64,000 nucleotides of DNA from Calliopum simillimum (taxonomy: Eukaryota; Arthropoda; Insecta; Diptera; Lauxaniidae): assembly GCA_951812925.1 (NCBI GenBank), contig OX638368.1, positions 149,406,492 through 149,470,491 of the forward strand, read 5' to 3'. The position numbers and the translations under genes are program-made. Positions 22,683 through 35,165 of the stretch are shown one piece after another (position 1 is the first letter of the stretch; each line of letters starts with the position of its first letter). The notes below the pieces were generated by a model, which had not been told where the DNA came from, did no database searches, and saw nothing but the letters and a program-made list of their open reading frames with translations.

Positions 22683-24922
22683 AGTTGGGCAAATTGCATT
22701 ACATTAATGCATTGAGTTCGTAATTTAAATTCAAAAAAACGTTCTCTACAAAATTTGATTTTTTTGCATGAAAAAAATTTTTTAGTTTTTTTCAAAAATT
22801 TATTTTATTTGTCATTTTGCCCGAGTCCTCAGATTTGGATTTTTTTTTTTTAGAGTTTTTTACGATTTTTTTCGGTTAATGCAAATTAAAATAAAAATTT
22901 TTCCCATCAATATTCGAAAGAGATTTTTAAAGAAGTTTTTCTTTGTTTACGATACAATATTTTTCAGTTTTTTTAACTGATGTTTATTCATGACCGCAGA
23001 ATGAATTAAATGCTACTCATACGACATGTTGTTGTTCTTGATAAAATTTGAAACAATTTTGAAATGCCTACAACGCGCGATTCAGAACGTTAAAAGCGGC
23101 TGGGTTTGAAATGTTTTTTTTTTTAATTTAAATAGTGTGACAGAATGTATGTATGTATTCTCCTTTAACTCCTAGGAGGAGCATAGGGCCATAGGTTTCC
23201 GGAGAGTGTGACCAAACCATCCCCATTTGCGCAGCTTGACTTCGTTTGCTATAGCCCTCTGATTGCATTTTTGATGTAGCTCGGCATTTGATATAGTGCA
23301 AGGCCATCAAATCTTTAGTATACGCCTTAAGCATTTGTTGACGAATACTTGCAGCTTGTTTTTTAGTTGTTCAGTATCAAGCCATGTTTCGCACCCATAT
23401 AACAAAACTGATTTCACATTCGAATCAAAAATGCGCACTCTCGTTTTATTGAATACAACGGGTGTAGACCATATTTTGTTCAATTGACCAAACGCGCCTT
23501 TTGCTTTTGCTATTCTTGAGTTGATATCCTCTTTTGCTCCACCATCCATGGAGATAATGCTGCCTAACTACGTGAAGCTATCGACGTTTTCGATGTCATC
23601 ACTGCCAGCTTTAAGCGTGATGTCATTCCTGTTTGCGTTTAACTTCATGCTTTTAGACTTGGATACGTTGATTTTTAGGCCGGCCTTTTGTGATTCCAAG
23701 ACAAGGTCTTTAATTTTGCTTTGCATATCTGAATGTTTGGACGATAAGAGGCAGATGTCGTCAGCGTAGTCGAAACCTTCCAAATGTTCGGTAAAGTTCC
23801 ATTGAATACCCCTTTTGGCCTTATTAAGAGCTTTATCTAGGATATCATCAAGAACGATAAGGAAGAGTGATGGTGAAAGTAAACACCCCTGCCGTACGCC
23901 TGAATTAGTGGTGAATGTCGGTGACAACAACCCGTTGTGCAACACACTGCATTTAAAGCCTTCATATTGTGCACGTACTAAGTTTATGGCCTTTGCGGCA
24001 GTACCTCTTCGTTGCAGTGAAACCCAGATGTTTTCTCGGGAGACAATGTCGAAGGCAGTGCTATAGTCTACGAAAACAAGTTGAAGTGCAGCACGCCACT
24101 CGCATAATTGTTCGATAATTATTCTGAGGGTGTTGATTTGTTCCACGCATGATCGGTTTCGCCGGAATCCTGCTTGCTGCTTTTGAGTGGCCGAATCAAG
24201 TTTTTCGTTTACCGTGTTCAGAAGCACTTTCGTCATTACTTTTGATGGTACTGAGAGCAAGGTGATGCCTCTAAAGTTTCGGCACTCGCTTAGGTCACCT
24301 TTTTTCGGTAGTTTGAATAACATGCCATGTAGCCAATCTTCTGGCAAACGCTCTTCGCTCCAGATTTTGGTAAGCAGAGGATGGAGAATTTTAGCTGATG
24401 TTATGGGGCATGCCTTTAGCAGTTCAGCTGTTATTTGATCTATACCGGCGGCATTGTTGTTTTTCTTGCTTTGGATAGCTTTCACTATTTCATCGATTGT
24501 TGGCGGTGGTGTTTGTATTCGACTACTACTGCGAGTCACTGCGGCAGTTGTAGTTGGTGATTCTGGTAATGGGGATGTGGTAGACATTGGATTTAGTATA
24601 TCACAGAATAATTATGATATAATAAATTAACAGCCAGCTTAATAGCTTTAACTGCACTTGGAGGAACAAGAAGAAAAATAAAATGTTGGGGCTGGGTTGG
24701 TGGTGTGGTATGATTCAAAAGTACATGGTTGAAAAAAAAAATTATTTTTTCCTAAAACCTACCGGGTGTTGCAAATTTAATGCAAATTTCAATAGCAATA
24801 AATTTTAAAAATCAATGCAATAGATTTTTAACCTGTATTAAATTTCAAAAACCAATGCAATGATTTTTTGCATTTACATTACTAACTCAATGCATTAAAA
24901 AAGTAATGCAATTTACCCAACT
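22683..24922. mobile_element. TIR element (AGTTGGG termini) interrupted by an RTE LINE
   Basis: The left end AGTTGGGCAAATTGCATTAC pairs with the right end GTAATGCAATTTACCCAACT. A second inverted block, AATGCATTGAGTT against AACTCAATGCATT, lies just inside. The two halves (22683-23139 and 24610-24922) are AT-rich and non-coding. The LINE at 23147-24602 sits between them. The element's own target duplication could not be resolved. Confidence 0.65.
23147..24602 (-). pseudogene. RTE-type LINE, 5'-truncated reverse transcriptase with two stops
   Basis: One frame runs almost the whole length. In order it shows PPTIDEIVKAI, AAGIDQITAELLK, LPKKGDLSECRNFRGITLLS, QAGFRRNRSCVEQI, FVDYSTAFDIV, GVRQGCLLSPSLFLIVLDDI and FDYADDICLLS. 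Downstream are LLYGCETW, VNKCLRRILKI and KWGWFGHTLRKP. This is the RTE-type reverse transcriptase with its usual C-terminal region. A stop replaces the Tyr of the conserved YLGS block (about 23565-23567), and another follows RRILKI (about 23304). The endonuclease is missing. The 3' end carries an ATAC repeat tail. ACAGAAT occurs on both sides (23140-23146 and 24603-24609), a likely target duplication. Only two in-frame stops in about 1.4 kb suggest a fairly recent copy. Confidence 0.85.
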
Positions 24923-27428
24923 CTGATACTTGAGGAAAGACATCCATGGCGGACTATCAATAAGATTAATTGATAATTTCTTGGGACACCTGAAGATCTT
25001 TGAAAGTCACCTGAAGGATTAATATTCAAAACAAAGGATATCTAGTTATATTAGAAGGAAAACATCCATGAAAGACAACCAACAGGCTTTAATTTATAGT
25101 TTCCTAGGACCCCAAAGGCTTCATAGTCAAAGCGAAGAATATCTAGATATTCAACTAATGCCACGCCTACTTCTCAAATATATCTTTCACTTTCTTTATG
25201 TGTTCCAAGTTGGACGCGTATTTTCTTGTTTTTTTCTATGTCCAAGGTATTTTTTTTTTCTGAAAAATGGCTAAAGTGATTTTAAGGTAACTTCGGCGAA
25301 TGGTGAACATAAGAACAGAATAATTCCATAGATAGATAGTTTCAACCTTGAAGCTTCTAATAGGGAGGCGGGGCACTGACTTCGATTTTAATGACTATTT
25401 CTGATAAGCGACATAAGATTTTTAATAAAATTTGGCAGAAAGTTTTTAATTACCAACACATTATGAGGTTAAAAATGTATGGTATTAAAAAAGAGCCACG
25501 CTTACTTTTCAGGTATTAAAAAATTTGATTCACGCGATAAAAAATTACTATTGAAACCCAATTCTAAAGATTTCAAATTCGCACCAAAGCCCATTTTGGC
25601 AGAAAGGTGATCAAAATAGATATTCATATAAGAAGGTTCAATTAGAAAAAAGCCGATAAATCACGACAAGTTTTTCAAAGCATTGCAGCATTCAAAATCA
25701 TAATTGAAACGAATTTAATTATTGATCGGGCTTAAAAATTTTTTGATTACTGGAAGTAATTCGTATAATCTGTAGTATGTACTTGTCCAATTGTCCATAG
25801 AATGTGCTTATTATGCTTGATAATAGAATTGGAATTTAATATTCAATTTAAAAGGCTCAAAGGCTTTTCATTGGCGTTATTTTAGCCTTGACTTTAAATG
25901 GCTTAAATGATTTTAATGTCTGCTTCATGCACGAATCAAAGTCCCATCTCATACTCGCGAGGCACATCTACAACTTTGCTGTTGTCGTCTCCTCAGTTTT
26001 CTTGCAAATAAATTTGTTGGCTTAGTGTTTGCTCGTATAATAAATGTTTATTTCAATATGTAGGAGCGTATAAAAACAAAGAAAAAAGGATAAGATCAGA
26101 GTGAAAGCAGCAAGGTAGTGTGAAGTGGCGATATGATGTCGAATTAGTATGTTCTTAAGTAAGTATCGAATAATTAGGTATAAATCACCCTTTTGCTGCT
26201 CAAATAAAATCATGAGGCCTTTACGCAACCCTTAAGCAGGTAAAGTTAGATAAGGTTACATTGACAATACTCAAAATTCATAGAAAAGAGATCTTATAAT
26301 AACAAAAATTTAAATATATAAAATAAAATGCGGTCTTTTTTATTTGAATATTTGAATATTTGAAAACTTGTACGAAATATCGAGTGAAGGTGACCTGGAC
26401 ATCAACAATATGTTTAACTTGTGGCCAAAAATTTCTCAAGTGAGCTACTTAAGGATTTAAACGTAAAAACATAAAAAAAGCTTTCGAGAAAAATGATTTT
26501 TTGTAGCAACTTTTAAAGATTTTGGAAACTTTTTTTTTCTTCAATATTTAAACTTTTTTTTTTCAGTGTAGTTTTTTTTTCAAAAACGCATACTACAGAA
26601 ACCTTGAGAATTTCATCAAAATCGAATAAAAACCCGAGGAGCTATGAATTTTCAAATGTGTGAGTTTCCAAAGGTTTCATCGAACTTTGTGTGGCCGCCA
26701 TCTTGGAAATTTTCGGAATTTTGGAAAATCATTTTACCACAGTTATATGTGTGTCAAATACTAACATTCCACCAATATTCATACAAATCGGAGATGTCAA
26801 GTCGAGCCTTGGTTTAATTAATTTTAAATTTGCATGAATTTATATCAGAGCCATAAATTCAGGAGGTGCACGATCATATGATTAAATGAGAGGCACTTAA
26901 AATTTTAATCATATATCAATGATTTTTTGAAATAAAATGGCTTCTGTGCATAATTTAACTGACGTTTCACTTTTATTCCAGTTTAAAACTCTCTCGCTCA
27001 AAGGATTCTAAGGATACAGGCCTGCTTCCGAATCCGCGCATTTCAATTACTTTTTGCTTTAAAACTTTTTTGATGAAAACTTGCTCTATCAAGAAAATGG
27101 GATTGTGTGTACTGAAAAATAAGCGCATATCCCTCAAAATCCTTAAAACGGTAAAAAAAACTCTTCTAGTTGCTAAATTTTTGGTTTACAAATATGGTTA
27201 TTAGTTATGGAGCATACGATTTCGAACAAAACTGATTTGAATACTTCTGATTATACCACTAATCGTTTTCATCAAAAAATTTCGAAATAAAAAGTAAATG
27301 AAACCGCTCGGATTCTGGAACAAAAAAAAAACTGTGAAAATTGATTATTTTGTTCGTTTATAGGACTCTGTTATTATCATTGACTAAAAACTATATCGAA
27401 TATACGAATATTCCAAAGGCAGGTAGCC
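24923..27428. other. No gene recognised; decayed repeats
   Basis: AT-rich sequence. A diverged direct duplication is suggested at about 24940-25140 (AAGACATCCATGGCGGAC and AAACATCCATGAAAGAC). Bases 26410-26540 resemble the reverse complement of 31370-31490 (CTCAAGTGAGC against GCTCACTTGAG, plus flanking similarity). No gene model could be supported. Confidence 0.4.
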
Positions 27429-27430
27429 CT

Positions 27431-28874
27431 TTAAGCCAACGGTCCATTCAGTACGTCGAGTACGTCACGTCGTTTTTTTCAACTGACAGCTAAGTTAAAA
27501 ATCATAAATTTATATCAAGTGCGACCCAATCAGTACGTCTTCGTCAACGCAACGTACAAAAATTGCCCAACTCCCAACTTTCGACGTACGTCGGTGTGAT
27601 TTGACAATCGTAAAATAAATTTATTTTCAATTTCATTTGTTGTTTTTTTTTTTCTTTGTCGTTTCTCTTTTATTTTTTGAATAAAATTGGAATAAAAAAT
27701 TATTGGACCTGTGCAAGTGTAAAATTAAAATTTGAAATTAATATTTTAAAAAGAATTTTGAAGTTTTAATCCGTCAAATACATCGCAGACGACGTGACGT
27801 ATTCGACGTACTGAATGGACCGTTGCACACTGGGGACTCCAGATTCAAAACCGCCCAGAAATCGCAATTTTGATCGATATATAAAAATTCTTACAGTGGG
27901 ATATTGGTTTTGTCATACTGAAGTATTAATTTCCTAAATATTACTCAAGATGGGATTCGGATGCTAAATGGGAGTTTTTGGCTTTTGAACGCCCACGGAA
28001 GGCAAAAATCTTTTTTTACTCAAGAGGAAAGCATCTTACGAAAAAAGTGTACTTGGCATAAAATGCTTAGAATTGTCTAAGCAATACGTGTGATTTTTTT
28101 TTGGAATTTTTAAACTCTTTTTTGAATAATTTTTGAAAAAATTTCAAAAAAAAAATCCAAAACAATCTCACGTATTGCTTGGACAATTCTAAGCATTTTA
28201 TGCCAAGTACACGTTTTTTGTAAGATGTTTTTCTCTTGAAAACAAAACAGATTTTTACCTTCCGCGGGCGATCAAAAGCCAAAAACTCCCATTTAGCGTC
28301 CGAGTCCGATCTTGAATCATACATCATTTTAAAGCTTATAAATTATGCTTTAATTTAAAGTACTTTTAAAAAAAATCGAAGGGGAATTTTTTTAAAAAAA
28401 ATTCAAAAGTATTTTTAAGTGTACAAACTGGCTCCCTGAAATAACGCCAGAAAATTTTTTGGAAATAACGCCAGAAAAATCTTCATACAAAATTCTGGCG
28501 TTATTTCCATTTTGTTTTGGAAATAAAGCCAAAAACTTTTCTGGCGTTATTTCCAAAAATTATGGCGTTATTGCCAAAATTAATGTAGTTTAGAAATAGG
28601 AAATAAATTTTACCGTAACTTAGATTTATCAATTTACAAACTTTAGTGTAAGCTATAAATTTTTGAAAAAACACTCTTTTCATGAAAATGACATTTCATG
28701 AAACGAATTACATTTTTCAAGGTCACTCGGCAAATTGATAAAGTCACATTACCATACTTCAGTATGACAAAACGAATATCCCACTTTAAGAATTTTTATA
28801 TTTCGATGAAAATTGCGATTTCTGGGTGGTTTTGAACCACATCACTTCTATAGCCCCAGTGTGCGTTGGCTTTA
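27431..28874. repeat. Fold-back element with a nested MITE in its left arm
   Basis: The outer arms pair TTTAAGCCAAC ... CACACTGGGG (left) with CCCCAGTGTG ... GTTGGCTTTAA (right), and continue for about 130 bases (CCCAGAAATCGCAATTTT against AAAATTGCGATTTCTGGG). A second, inner hairpin spans about 27950-28315. The left arm is split by the MITE at 27437-27825. A run of GGAAATAACGCCAGAAAA-like units lies at 28440-28580. Confidence 0.75.
27437..27825. mobile_element. MITE with CAACGGTCCATTCAGTACG termini
   Basis: CAACGGTCCATTCAGTACGT at the left end is mirrored by ACGTACTGAATGGACCGTTG at the right. Inverted similarity continues through TACGTCACGTCG/CGACGTGACGTA. It sits inside the arm of a larger fold-back, whose other arm shows the uninterrupted sequence. 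The exact target duplication is unclear. Confidence 0.75.
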
Positions 28875-29005
28875 ATTTCTAAAAAATGTTCAACAATTTT
28901 CCTTTTTCGTTAACAATTTTTAACAATTTTTTGAATGTGAACAAAGCTATTAAAAATAAAAAATAAACAACAAAATTGACGTAAAATTTTGAAAATATTT
29001 ATTTG

Positions 29006-29149
29006 GGGGATTCCTTTAAACGTGTAAAAGCCTCGAAAACCTCGTAAACTCGTAAAACTGTCAAAGTTTGTATTGATTTTGACAACTTTTACGAGTTTAC
29101 GAGGCTTTCGAGGCTTTTACACGTTTAAAGGAATCTCCCAATTATGTTT
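29006..29149. repeat. Near-perfect hairpin, about 144 bp
   Basis: GGGGATTCCTTTAAACGTGT and GTAAAAGCCTCGAAAACCTC on the left pair with GAGGCTTTCGAGGCTTTTAC and ACACGTTTAAAGGAATCTCC on the right, with a small loop. It is probably a short MITE. Confidence 0.65.
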
Positions 29150-29344
29150 TGATTTATCTTATGACAATTTGCTGCTCTTTTCTACTCTACATAAAAATAA
29201 AGAACAGAAATAGACATTTTCAATAATAACCCAGCAGTTCTCAAAGAGACAATTGGCACAATATCACCAGAGAAACACGCAGTAGTTCCTTTTTTGACCC
29301 TGGGTAATGCAAGAAGTCGTCAGTTTAAAAACAAAATAGCCATG

Positions 29345-29670
29345 TTCACGATCCGGTGCAAAAGGTCTTGCATCTTAGCATTTGTAAATTAGTGTTGAAA
29401 AATTTTGCTATACAACAACAAAATATATAGGATTGAATTTTCATTTACATTTACATTTTCTATACTAAAAACCTATAGCATAAAAATAGCATGTCATATT
29501 TTCAAATACAAATTTTTTGTTTATGCTCTCGTTCTCTTTGCTCATATGATTTTTCAGAGAAATACATTTTTTCGTAGCTTGCAATGTTTATACTTTTAAT
29601 ATTGCTCACAATCAAGTGGAAATTATTGCTATTTTGATACTTTGCAAGTCTAAATGCTTCGGATCGTGAA
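29345..29670. mobile_element. MITE with TTCACGATCCG termini
   Basis: TTCACGATCCGG at the left end pairs with CGGATCGTGAA at the right. The outer nine bases equal those of the MITE at 18567-18973, implying a shared transposase, but the interiors differ and no TA duplication is visible here. It is 326 bp. Confidence 0.55.
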
Positions 29671-29887
29671 CACGGCTAATGTAAAACGCGAGCGATAAAA
29701 ACGTTTGAGTTTCAAATTTTCTTTGGAGAGACATTTTAGTTTCAAAACTTGAGTAATTTTATTTATCAAAATAGCAAAAAAAAAAGAGAGAGGACAAAAT
29801 TAAAAAAAAAAAAACGAAATTGCTTCATTTGTTTAAACACGAATTTCACGCAACTACGTTAATAAGCTTTATAGACTTCGTAATTTC

Positions 29888-31076
29888 GCGACCTTAGAAC
29901 AACAGGGTTCTATCTGCACTCACATCACTTTCGAGAAATCTATGTTTGAATATTTCGTGTCGCATAACTTTTATGAATTGATTTTAATCACAATATTATT
30001 TATATTACAAGCATTTGATTGTCGCGAGGATTTCATTGATACTAAAATAATTAAATTACGTTGTCTAATTAATAAGGAATTTAAGTTTAAAAAAATCGAT
30101 AGAACTTTGTTGCTAAACGATAAGGTACTTGAAATTGAGAAACAAGGTTCTAACTGCCAGATAGAACTTTGTGTTTCTGTAAGATTTTTTTTTTTTATTC
30201 AGATAGAACTTTGTGTTTCTGTAAGAGAGCAGGCAAATTAGTTAAAATCATATAATTTTGTCAAGCAAGCCCCGATTTTGAGCCGACATGGCTTATTTTG
30301 TTAGCAAATGGACTTACAAAAAAACCAACACTTAAGATTTATGCAGTTTTTGGAAAAAGGTCGAAAAAGGATTTTTGAAAAATTGACATACCTTAATGTA
30401 TCATTTAAAGCGAGTATAACTTTTTAAAGAAAAATCACACAAGGCCAGCTTATAGCTCATTTTGAAGAAAAAAAAACAGTACTAAAATGTTGCATTCAAT
30501 AAAAAAGAGTAAAACAATTTTGGATGTCTTCTACACAACCTCAAAAATCGTGTTTTTGATCATTTTTGAACATTTGGGATAATATATCTCGGAAACCATA
30601 TAAGATATAGCGACTCTGATGCCAGATTCGGATTTAGCGTTGGCAGGTTTATTAAAAATGGCTATTTTTGATTTGAATTCTTCAATTTTCCAAAACTGTT
30701 TTTTTACCTTTTTTCAAAAACTGCATAAATCTTAAGTGCTGGTTTTTTCTAAGTTCAATTACTAACAAAATGAGCCATGTCGGCTCCAAATCGGGGCTTG
30801 TTTAACAAAATTACACGATTTTATCTAATTTGCCTGCTCTCTTACAGAAGCTCAAAGTTCTATCTGGCAGTTAGAACTTTGTGAAATTAAATTTAATTTG
30901 AATATGTGTAGATAGAACCTTGTGCATCTCAATTTCATTAATTATCTCAGAAACCATACGAGATAGAAAAATTTGAGTAGCGGTAATCAAAAGAGCGTAG
31001 TCTATTTAGTACGAAGCAATATATAACTCAATTTCACAAAAAAATGTCAGTTAGAACCCTGTTGTTCTAAGGTCGC
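29888..31076. repeat. Fold-back element with GCGACCTTAGAACAACAGGG termini
   Basis: GCGACCTTAGAACAACAGGG at 29888 is mirrored by CCCTGTTGTTCTAAGGTCGC ending at 31076. Inner arms also pair (AGCCCCGATTTTGAGCCGAC near 30268 with GTCGGCTCCAAATCGGGGCT near 30780). The left arm holds a direct duplication of AGATAGAACTTTGTGTTTCT (about 30160 and 30200). The centre resembles 7385-7560. Confidence 0.8.
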
Positions 31077-32228
31077 TATTTGTCTACATGGGTAAGAAAA
31101 TTTGTGCCCTTGGTTCGAGCCTCAGTATGTATAGTTTTTTTTTTTCTTCTTTTTTTTCACTAAGAGAGCGCTCTTTTTCGGTAGACCATTTGAACTAACG
31201 AAATACGAAACGACCTTTTGTTAGTGAAGTGGCTAGCAAATGGTGATGCGGCGACGTACCGCTCGGTATTTATCTCCATGTTAAATTTGTTAGGTGCTGC
31301 AGTGAGAGAGCCGAACTACAGGGAAATGTAAAAAAAAAAATATTATTTGGGTTATGTTAAATATTTTATAAAAAAAATTTTTCCAAAATCTTTACAAGCT
31401 GCAACAAAAAATCTTTTTTGTTAAAACCCTTTTGTAAGTTTTTACGTTTAAACTCTTAGTTGGCTCACTTGAGAAATTTTTGGTCTTGTTTATGTAGTGT
31501 TTTTTTCTCGCCAGTTAATCTCACTAACAAAATTTACTATATATACGTGTAATGTTATCTTATCATCTCAACAATTCATTAAATTTTCACTGTTTCTAAC
31601 GCAACTGGACATCAACTACTACCATTGCAACAACAACTTTAAGATCACACACACACTTACTTACAATTAGACCGGAAACGGAATTCAGTCAGTTCCGGAT
31701 AAAGTTTGTGCGTGACTAGAAAACTCGCATATGTTTCAAAGCGTCTTTATGTATAAATGTATGCATACGCATGTGTGGATGTGTCTCTCTTACACAATTC
31801 ACTGAAATTTTGTGCAGAACGAGTCTAATCCACTTAGTGTGGGAGTCGCTTCTATTTATTATCTTTAAATGTGCGTTTTTTTTTTGCGTGTGCCTTTGTA
31901 TGTTTACCATTGGCTGAGTCAGCATAACAAACTGTTTGTAAGTTAGTGTTTTTAATATGTGTTAAAGTAATACTTATCTGGAAGCTTGTTGAAATCGTTG
32001 GGATTATATTTACATAGGATACTACATATTTATAAACTATCTGGAGTATATAAATACTACAGATATAAAAATTAGCAAAGACAATAATAGACTGTAGGAC
32101 ATACTTAGTATGTATAAAACACTGAGACCTGGGAAGCTCTTTAAAGTCTAATGAATATCTGATAGTAACTGAACTAAAAACATCAATTTAAATTTAGTTC
32201 TTGAAACAATTAGTATAAATAAGTACTA
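31077..32228. other. No gene; possible Pol III box remnant near 31.1 kb
   Basis: CTTGGTTCGAGCCTCAG followed by a long T run (31113-31147) resembles a Pol III B box with terminator, but no A box is convincing. A CA microsatellite lies near 31645. The rest is AT-rich non-coding sequence. Confidence 0.3.
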
Positions 32229-32229
32229 G

Positions 32230-32913
32230 GGGAGATGTGTGTACCTTAGTCCGCTTTTCAGTTTTGCAATGTGCTAGACTTTCCAAAAAAGTTTCTTTAG
32301 TTTTTTGATTAAGTTATATTTATACTATGCTAGCAGCATCAAATGACTTGACAATGATATTTCTATGTCTTATATTTCTTTTTCCGTTGCAATCTCAAAC
32401 GGTCGAAGGTACACCATGCAAGTGTACATTGGACTATTAAAAATAAAAGAGAATACATTTTATATAGGCAATGAATTATGAAAGAACCATTTATTATGTA
32501 ATCAAAAGTAACATTTTTTTCAATAAAAAAAACATTTATCAAAAAAAAAAATTATAACACAAAAAGTGCATTTAGTAAAACAACACACCCATAACATATA
32601 TTAATGAAAATACTTATATATAAAACACACTAAAAGCTTAAAACCATAACTAAACTTCCTTCCTGATGTTGTAAAACTGAAATATTTCAAGTAAGTTTCT
32701 CACAAAACGTTTCGTAGTTTACTCCAAAAACAAATTTTTACACACAAAAAAACACTTTTTCCGTCACTTTTTATACACGCATACAGCTTGACAATCTGAA
32801 GTCTACTAATAAGAGTCACCGGTATGAGTGGAAAATTCCATAGAAGAACATTATCGTACACTTGCAACTGTTGAGTGGCAACCGACACTCGGACCAAGGT
32901 ACACACATCTCCC
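32230..32913. mobile_element. MITE with GGGAGATGTGTGTACCTTAG termini
   Basis: GGGAGATGTGTGTACCTTAG at 32230 is mirrored by AAGGTACACACATCTCCC ending at 32913. It is 684 bp with no transposase. The flanking duplication is unclear. Confidence 0.65.
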
Positions 32914-32985
32914 ATATCGATAGTCAGCAATAAACCATCGATAGTCGCGTAGTGCGAGACTATCGATAGTGCCATCAATAGTTTG
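32914..32985. promoter_or_regulatory. Cluster of TATCGATAG (DRE-like) motifs
   Basis: Three ATCGATAG sites fall within about 60 bases; two contain the full TATCGATA recognised by DREF in Drosophila. No recognisable gene starts nearby, so promoter activity is only a possibility. Confidence 0.3.
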
Positions 32986-33548
32986 CGAGCTCTAATATTC
33001 ATGAAGTAGGGCAGCTGGTATAGCAGATGAGCTAAGTATCACAGCGTAAGCTAAGTTAGTGGATGACTGTGTGGCTAAATAGCTACGAAAACATATGTTT
33101 TTTCTTTGCTTGTGAAAATTAAAAAAACTTGTTGTCAAAATTTATTGTCAAAATTTATAAATCAAAATTTATCAAAACTAAAGAGTGAAAAACGTCTATA
33201 AGTTGTCAGTTTAAGCTTTTCAGCTTAACGGATTTCCTATGCTTGGGTCCATTTATTTTAATATGAGTTTCCACAAAAAAAAAAAAAAAATTGAATTTTA
33301 TTTAAATTTTGAACACAAATGTCAAATAAATCTGTCATATTTTGTTGAAACAGATAAGCATTCAAATTTACTTAAGGGTTTTGTGAAGCAAAAGACCTAA
33401 CTTGTAGCTAAATTTCATAAAATATATTTTGTTGTTGCTTGGAGCCAGCTTTACCGATTGGTAGGGAATTCCCCAAAGAGCGAGGAATTCTTCTTTTTAT
33501 GTAAAGCTAAAAACGGATACTCAAACAAGATTTGATTTTAATGACCCT

Positions 33549-33965
33549 TTGTTTAGTTTTATATCCACAGTCGACCCAACTATAGCGCAGAAGTTTCAAA
33601 GAAGATCACTATCTCTAGTATTTCGAAGGTTTCTAAACCTCAAAAATTTTTGTGCACCCCAGAAAGTGGATGATGAGTGGAAAGCACACGTAATGCTCAA
33701 TTACTCTAAATATGGCTTGGACGTGAACGAATCGGCGGAGGATTATTGGAGAAAAGAATTTTGTTTGAAAAATAGCGCAGGTCAGGAAATGTTTATTTTT
33801 AATGGGAATTCCTTGCTCCACGATTTTCGTGCGAGTAACCATATTTTTATGAACCCTCATATGCGGTATTTTTCCGAGTTTCTGCTACAATATTTTCGAC
33901 CAACATTTTTCACTAAGGCATGTACCGCTTTCAGCTTTACCCTAATTACATACATTATATTTTAA
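33549..33965 (+). pseudogene. Possible hAT-like transposase remnant
   Basis: A 138-residue frame contains VDDEWKAHVMLNYSKYGLDV, then EDYWRKEFCLKNSAGQEMF. This recalls the region just before the C-terminal dimerisation domain of some hAT-like transposases. No catalytic domain or termini are visible, and the frame ends in hydrophobic low-information sequence. The assignment rests on motif memory only and could be wrong. Confidence 0.3.
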
Positions 33966-35165
33966 TTTACCTCTAACTTTTATGCTAATTTGTCTGGACG
34001 TTTAGTGTTTTTCGATGGTAGTGGACTATTTTTTATCAGCAAAAATATTATTACAAAATAAAATCTGTATAACTTTTAAAAGAGTTCAGTAGCAGGACAT
34101 TTTTACATATTTTTCTTTTTTTTTTACTTTATTTAAAACAATATAACTTTAGCAGTTCTTAGAAGTTAATATTTTTACAACATTCAAAACTAAACTTGAT
34201 ATCTTTACAAAGCGCTCTTATACAGTCATCTGGAAGGACCTAGTGGAATTTTCTCGAAGTATCTCGCAATTTGGCGTGTCTTCGCAACAGTTTCATTTGT
34301 TTTGCTTCACAGTATAAGTATATTTATTCGAATTTCGGCCACTGGGCGATACTGGTTTGAATAAAGTTTGGACGTCTCGCATTTAAAAATAATAGTGTTT
34401 TTTAATATTTAAAAATATGTAGTGCCCACTATTGTATACAAATATCCCGTATGGCACGCTGTTTTTAATGCCTAAAATTATGTTAAAGCAACAGACTATT
34501 AAAATATCCATAATTTAGAACTTCCTGCGGATGTCGACAATAAACAAATCAGTTGACTATATATATGAATGTTATTTTTCCTCCTTTTTTTAGCTTTCGG
34601 TATTTATTTGATTTTCGAAAATTTTATTTATGTATTTTTTGTTTTATTTATTGCATTTACGTATATGTGTCTTACCAACAAATACTTTCGCTCAAAAACG
34701 TTTATGAATAATTCATTTAAACGTGGCTATAATTCAACCGCAGGCCATTTCACACTTAACCAAACTCACACATGCAAATTGGTTAAAATAAACGAATAAA
34801 GGACTATACCAAACTCGTACACATGTATATACTTACGTATATAAATGTACATTAACGCTAACACATACTAACATTTATGAAAATGTTTTACGTAAGTAAA
34901 AAAAAATTATGAGAGAAGAACGACTCTCTAAATGCATGTTGTTAGCATAAAATAATAATAAAAATTGTTAGTTTATCGACACTTGACGTAAGGGTCTTCA
35001 TAGAGTAAAAGGTAATGGAATCGTTGCTATATGCATATGAGAGAGTATGTTCATAAATACTTACAAGTGTAATAATTTGTGAAGTTAAGAGTATTTTTTA
35101 TACAACAAATGTTTATGTTACAGTTGATGCTAATGGTAACCAGTCAGTTCTCTTATAATCGTCAA
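33966..35165. other. No gene recognised
   Basis: AT-rich sequence whose small open frames are hydrophobic and low in complexity, without conserved motifs. Confidence 0.35.

Noticed and set aside
23815..24438. Plus-strand frames across the RTE LINE
   Set aside because: They are antisense shadows of the minus-strand reverse transcriptase, which has clear catalytic motifs.
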